DNA of 64,000 nt from Prochilodus magdalenae (Eukaryota > Chordata > Actinopteri > Characiformes > Prochilodontidae). The stretch is from the NCBI GenBank assembly GCA_024036415.1, contig JAMWET010006938.1, positions 392,501 through 456,500 on the forward strand, given 5' to 3'. Under the pieces are notes generated by a model that searched no databases, was not told the origin of the DNA, and was given only the letters and a program-made list of their open reading frames with translations. The number at the start of each line of letters is the position of its first letter. The first letter of the stretch is position 1. Shown in pieces: positions 60,581-64,000 of the stretch. The translations under genes and the position numbers were made by a program.

Positions 60581-60805
60581 GTGTTTAGCCACCTGTAGTG
60601 ATCTAAGCTTCCTCAGCCTCCTGGCCCCAATACCACCATCACTAATCCATACCTGGGATTCCTGAAAATATGTCAGAATCTCCTAGGGTAAAAATATACA
60701 TACAGCAGTTTGGATTATTAATTTGGTGGTGAGGAAAGTTATTAAACTTAAGGAATTCAGATTCCTTCAGCTCCTTTAGGTCTTGAGAACATCTGTACAA
60801 ATAAT

Positions 60806-61045
60806 TGTCCATAAGTAGCAGTAACACACACCCACCACATCAGTGTCTCTGCAGTGCTGAGAATGATCCACTACCCAAATAATATCTGCTCTGTGGTGGG
60901 TCTCTGGGGTGAAGAACGGGGTGAAAAGAGGATTAACCCGGTATCTGAAGAAGTAGATGGGCTGCAGTCTGTAATAGTGAATCTACAGAATGCACTTGTA
61001 TTGTTAGTGGGGCATAATGAAGCGGCCGGTTGGTGTACATGTCCC
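60806..61045. repeat. Right-arm fragment of the foldback repeat
   Basis: ACACACCCACCACATCAGTG, GCAGTGCTGAGAATGATCCA, ATCTGCTCTGTGGTGGGTCT and GGGGTGAAGAACGGGGTGAA match the right arm of the family at 31655-31928. The left arm is missing. Confidence 0.7.
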
Positions 61046-61811
61046 CTGCAAGTGAATGTAAATTTGGACCTCCACTGTATATACGGTATTAGTCACTGTG
61101 TGCATACAGGCTTTTATTTGATACTGCTGGAACGTCCGAGTTAATTCAGCTGCATTTCTAAAAGATTCCTATGAATCATGCTCTGTGTGCGGGTGTGTGT
61201 GGGTGCGCATGCGTTCGTGTGTGTGTGTGTGCGAGCACGCGTGTGTGAGCGCGCCCCTTTGAGCCACATTTTTTTGCATTTATAAAAGGAGAGCACATTT
61301 TTCTTCCTGAGAAAGCAGTGATGATGTCAGCACTGGTCAGCAATGTCACATCAGGAGACTAGGCACCCGGCTACAGAATCTGACACACACGCACCAAATC
61401 GCGGAAAAATATGAGCCAAGCAGAATGTAGGCAAGGCATAAAAAGTAGCAGATGGAGAGAAGGTAAGAGGAGGGAGAGGATTTCGAACGAGAGAAAGACA
61501 ACAGCCAGAGCCGCATGTGCTCCGGCACACCGAGCTGGAAGTAAGGCCTATGAAAAGCTGTATGCTAATTGCATGACCAAAATAGTAATTAGTTGGTAAT
61601 TGAAAGAATACAGCTTAATATATCACGGTAAAGTTTAATTAATCTCCTTTCAGATTGATACGTTTTCAATTTAGTAGCTAAGTATAGCATACATCATGAG
61701 GAATTCATCAGGATTTCTTTAGCCCGTTGCGGCTAAACCATCTTACTACCGGGTAGAGAGCAACAGTACTACAAAATCATCACTGCTGGGCCAAATCCTC
61801 TTATCTCGAAA

Positions 61812-61931
61812 AGTGCTGGGACGCCTCCATAGACAACAGCAGTCGTTTCTCTCAAACACGACGTGTGTATATATAAAGCTGTTGTGTTTGAGAGAAATTG
61901 CCGCCGCTGTCTATGGAGGCGTCCCAGCATT
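61812..61931. repeat. Short hairpin: 48-bp inverted arms, 24-bp loop
   Basis: Left arm 61812-61859 (AGTGCTGGGACGCCTCCATA...TTTCTCTCAAACAC) and right arm 61884-61931 (GTGTTTGAGAGAAATTGCCG...TATGGAGGCGTCCCAGCATT) are about 85% inverse-identical, with mismatches grouped in the middle. The loop is ACGTGTGTATATATAAAGCT-like. It could be a small MITE or a transcribed hairpin. Confidence 0.8.
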
Positions 61932-61999
61932 GTGGAACCCAATTAAAACATTCCACAGCCCGATAGCTGAATTGTGTCGATTCGGAACATTCCGTTCGG

Positions 62000-63300
62000 G
62001 GAAGACTCTAGAATTCCAGCATTCCGGAGCACATATCTGACACGTCTGGCATGCTGACATGATCAGATTCTCAATGGTCACCAAATAATAGGGTCTGGGC
62101 GCATGTGTATGTGTGTGCGCACACGCGTGCTGGCCTGATGCAGTCTTTACGCTGGATTAGCCCCACAGCTTCAAAGCATTTCAGTTCTGCTCCATTTACC
62201 AACCCCGTGGAAGCACAGGCCGCGTGTATGTGTGTGTGTGTATATGCTGGAGAGAGAGGGAACTGAGGGTATCAATAAGCAGCGGTAGACACATGTAAAA
62301 ATCTGCACTCCAAGCCAAAAGGATCTTGAGGCCAAATTGAAGAATTTAGTCATGAAATAAGAGAACCAGGTTTGCTGCATTCTAGACCATATGTAAAATG
62401 AATACGCATGCTGGTACATGCTTGAAAGCATTGCTGCTTGGGGATCTGCCTTAAGTGCATACATTCAGTTTGGTGACTGTTGGGTTAAGGGAACAATAGA
62501 GTTGGGGTAGGGCCAATTCTAGCAATTCTAGGGATTCTAGTTTTGGGAGGAAGGAGGAATGAAGTAAAACGTAGATGAGTGCAGGTCAGACCAACACTAA
62601 ATTTGTGTTTAGAGGTCTGCCCTGAGATCGTGTATGTGAATCGATGCCTGTCAGTCAAACAGAAGTACAGTAGATGGGCGTGTAGTTTTTTGTACATATG
62701 TACAAGCACCATTCTTAGTCAGGCTGAACATTCCGGAGGTGGAACGGTGTCAATATCTCGAAACCTGCCATACTAGCTGGTGGACAAAAAGTCTCTTGAC
62801 CAAGAAGAAAAAGAGGAAGAGGAGGAGGAGAAATATTAGTTGTTATAATAGTATTAGTTATTAATAATAGTTTTTCCATTGCGCCGTCACTAATTAAGAT
62901 TCAGACAGCATGATCACACAGCACGGCTGCTACTGAGGTTGTGATGCTAATAACGCTGGAACTGCTGCTCTCTTCAGAGTCTTCAGTTTCAAACGCTGAG
63001 TGAAGCTGCTCGATGTTGTCCAAGGTTTTCAAGCTCTCAGGAGTGAAATGTGCAGAGTGACCAAACTACTAAAAAGTTAGCATCTTGTCAAATAAGGTGG
63101 AATGAAACATGCCAATGAAGAAGCTGGTGAATAGGAAGCCCAACACAGCCTCGTTTGAAGATGGACATCGACCAGTTTGAATCCCTGGAAAGAACATGTA
63201 AAGCTTGGACATCGTCTCCACAGCCTTTACCTTACTACAAGTAGATTTACTTTACATGGTTCACCATTTTCATTGCTGTTGCTGTTTTAGCTAATGGTAT
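62000..63300. other. Intron sequence, no feature recognised
   Basis: Includes a (GT)n-like patch near 62225-62243 and a GA-rich patch near 62805-62832. No exon-like sequence. Confidence 0.45.
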
Positions 63301-63314
63301 TTTTGGGTGTAAAT

Positions 63315-63321
63315 AATTATA

Positions 63322-63389
<68 letters not shown>
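63315..63389. repeat. (TA)n microsatellite flanking the Tc1 element, left
   Basis: About 75 bp of TA repeat ending at the element border. The same repeat resumes at 63923 after the element and continues to about 63986, so the element split or seeded one TA tract. Confidence 0.93.
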
Positions 63390-63392
<3 letters not shown>

Positions 63393-63922
63393 GGGTTGGA
63401 CAATGAAACTGAAACACCTGTCATTTTAGTGTGGGAGGTCTCATGGCTAAATTGGACCAGCCTGTTGGCCAATCTTCATTAACTGCACATTGCACCAGTA
63501 AGAGCAGAGTGTGAAGGTTCAGTTAGCAGGTAAGAGCACAGTTCTGCTCAAAATACTGCAATGCACACAGCATTATGGGTGACATACCAGAGTTCAAAAG
63601 AGGACAAACTGTTGTTGCACGTCTTGCTGGCGCATCTGTGACCAAGACAGCAAGTCTTTGTGATGTATCAAGAGCCACGGTATCCAGGGTAATGTCAGCA
63701 TACCACCAAGAAGGACGAACCACATCCAACAGGATTAACTGTGGACGCCAGAGGAAGCTGTCTGAAAGGGATGTTCGGGTGCTAACCCGGATTGTATCCA
63801 AAAAACATAAAACCACGGCTGCCCAAATGACGCTGTATTGGCCGCAAAAGGAGGCCCTACACCATACTAATAAATGATTGTGGTCTGAAACCAGGTGTTT
63901 CAGTTTCATTGTCCAACCCCTG
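63390..63922 (+). mobile_element. Tc1-like deletion derivative B, TA target
   Basis: Also 533 bp by my count, with the same termini as the element at 34317 (CAGGGGTTGGACAATGAAAC ... GTTTCATTGTCCAACCCCTG), placed within (TA)n. From ATG at 63575 a 100-codon frame reads MGDIPEFKRGQTVVARLAGA, SVTKTASLCDVSRATVSRVM, SAYHQEGRTTSNRINCGRQR, KLSERDVRVLTRIVSKKHKT, TAAQMTLYWPQKEALHHTNK. This is the N-terminal DNA-binding region (both helix-turn-helix parts) of a Tc1 transposase. It is then joined by a deletion to out-of-frame C-terminal sequence (GCAAAAGGAGGCCCTACACC). The catalytic DDE core is absent. Confidence 0.92.

Positions 63923-63987
<65 letters not shown>
63923..63987. repeat. (TA)n microsatellite flanking the Tc1 element, right
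   Basis: TATG followed by about 30 TA units, the continuation of the tract left of the element. Confidence 0.92.
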
Positions 63988-64000
63988 TTAATTATATAAT

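Overview
This window is vertebrate nuclear DNA, almost certainly from a ray-finned (teleost) fish. It is AT-rich and full of (CA)n, (TA)n and (GA/CT)n microsatellites. It carries tRNA-derived SINEs, LINE 3' ends, Tc1-like and hAT-like elements and foldback repeats of the kinds common in teleosts. There is no prokaryotic gene organisation. Nearly all long open frames are tandem-repeat or transposon artefacts. An otophysan fish (characin or catfish type) is my guess from the repeat style; it was not tested.

One host gene runs through the window on the + strand: the middle of an adhesion GPCR of the latrophilin family, best matched to latrophilin-3 (adgrl3). Six exons join in one continuous frame: a 15-nt microexon (10830-10844), the olfactomedin-domain exon (16280-17086), a Thr/Pro-rich linker plus the start of the hormone-receptor (HormR) domain (51341-51643), the rest of HormR (53722-53819), the start of the GAIN domain (54365-54550), and a 39-nt exon (59435-59473). 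With one base from the missing upstream exon they give 1449 nt, or 483 codons, without a stop. The signal peptide and lectin exons should lie upstream. The rest of GAIN, the GPS, the seven-helix domain and the tail should lie downstream. Intron lengths are 5.4, 34.3, 2.1, 0.5 and 4.9 kb.

The rest is intron filled with repeats. Region by region: a 68-bp satellite array (1.1-2.75 kb); a 25-bp minisatellite (4.15-4.65 kb); a Tc1 relic (5 kb); a hAT-like element (5.8-6.5 kb); a small foldback MITE (9.2 kb); SINEs (9.8, 14.9 and 30.9 kb); a telomere-like tract (14.6 kb); a nested repeat block (19.0-21.7 kb) whose un-inserted sister lies at 47.0-48.5 kb; a CT-rich minisatellite (24.4-25.2 kb); a hAT MITE (28.5-29.0 kb); a long foldback repeat (31.2-31.9 kb); two sibling Tc1 deletion derivatives (34.3 and 63.4 kb); a hAT relic with an exact 8-bp target duplication (43.0-44.4 kb); Tc1 relics (41.8-42.6 and 53.0-53.6 kb); and a LINE 3' end (59.8-60.6 kb).

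I found no undescribed enzymatic or defence system. The most rewarding signals are the latrophilin microexon with its splicing-control context, the datable nest of transposons with a paralogous empty site, and the pair of differently deleted Tc1 elements.
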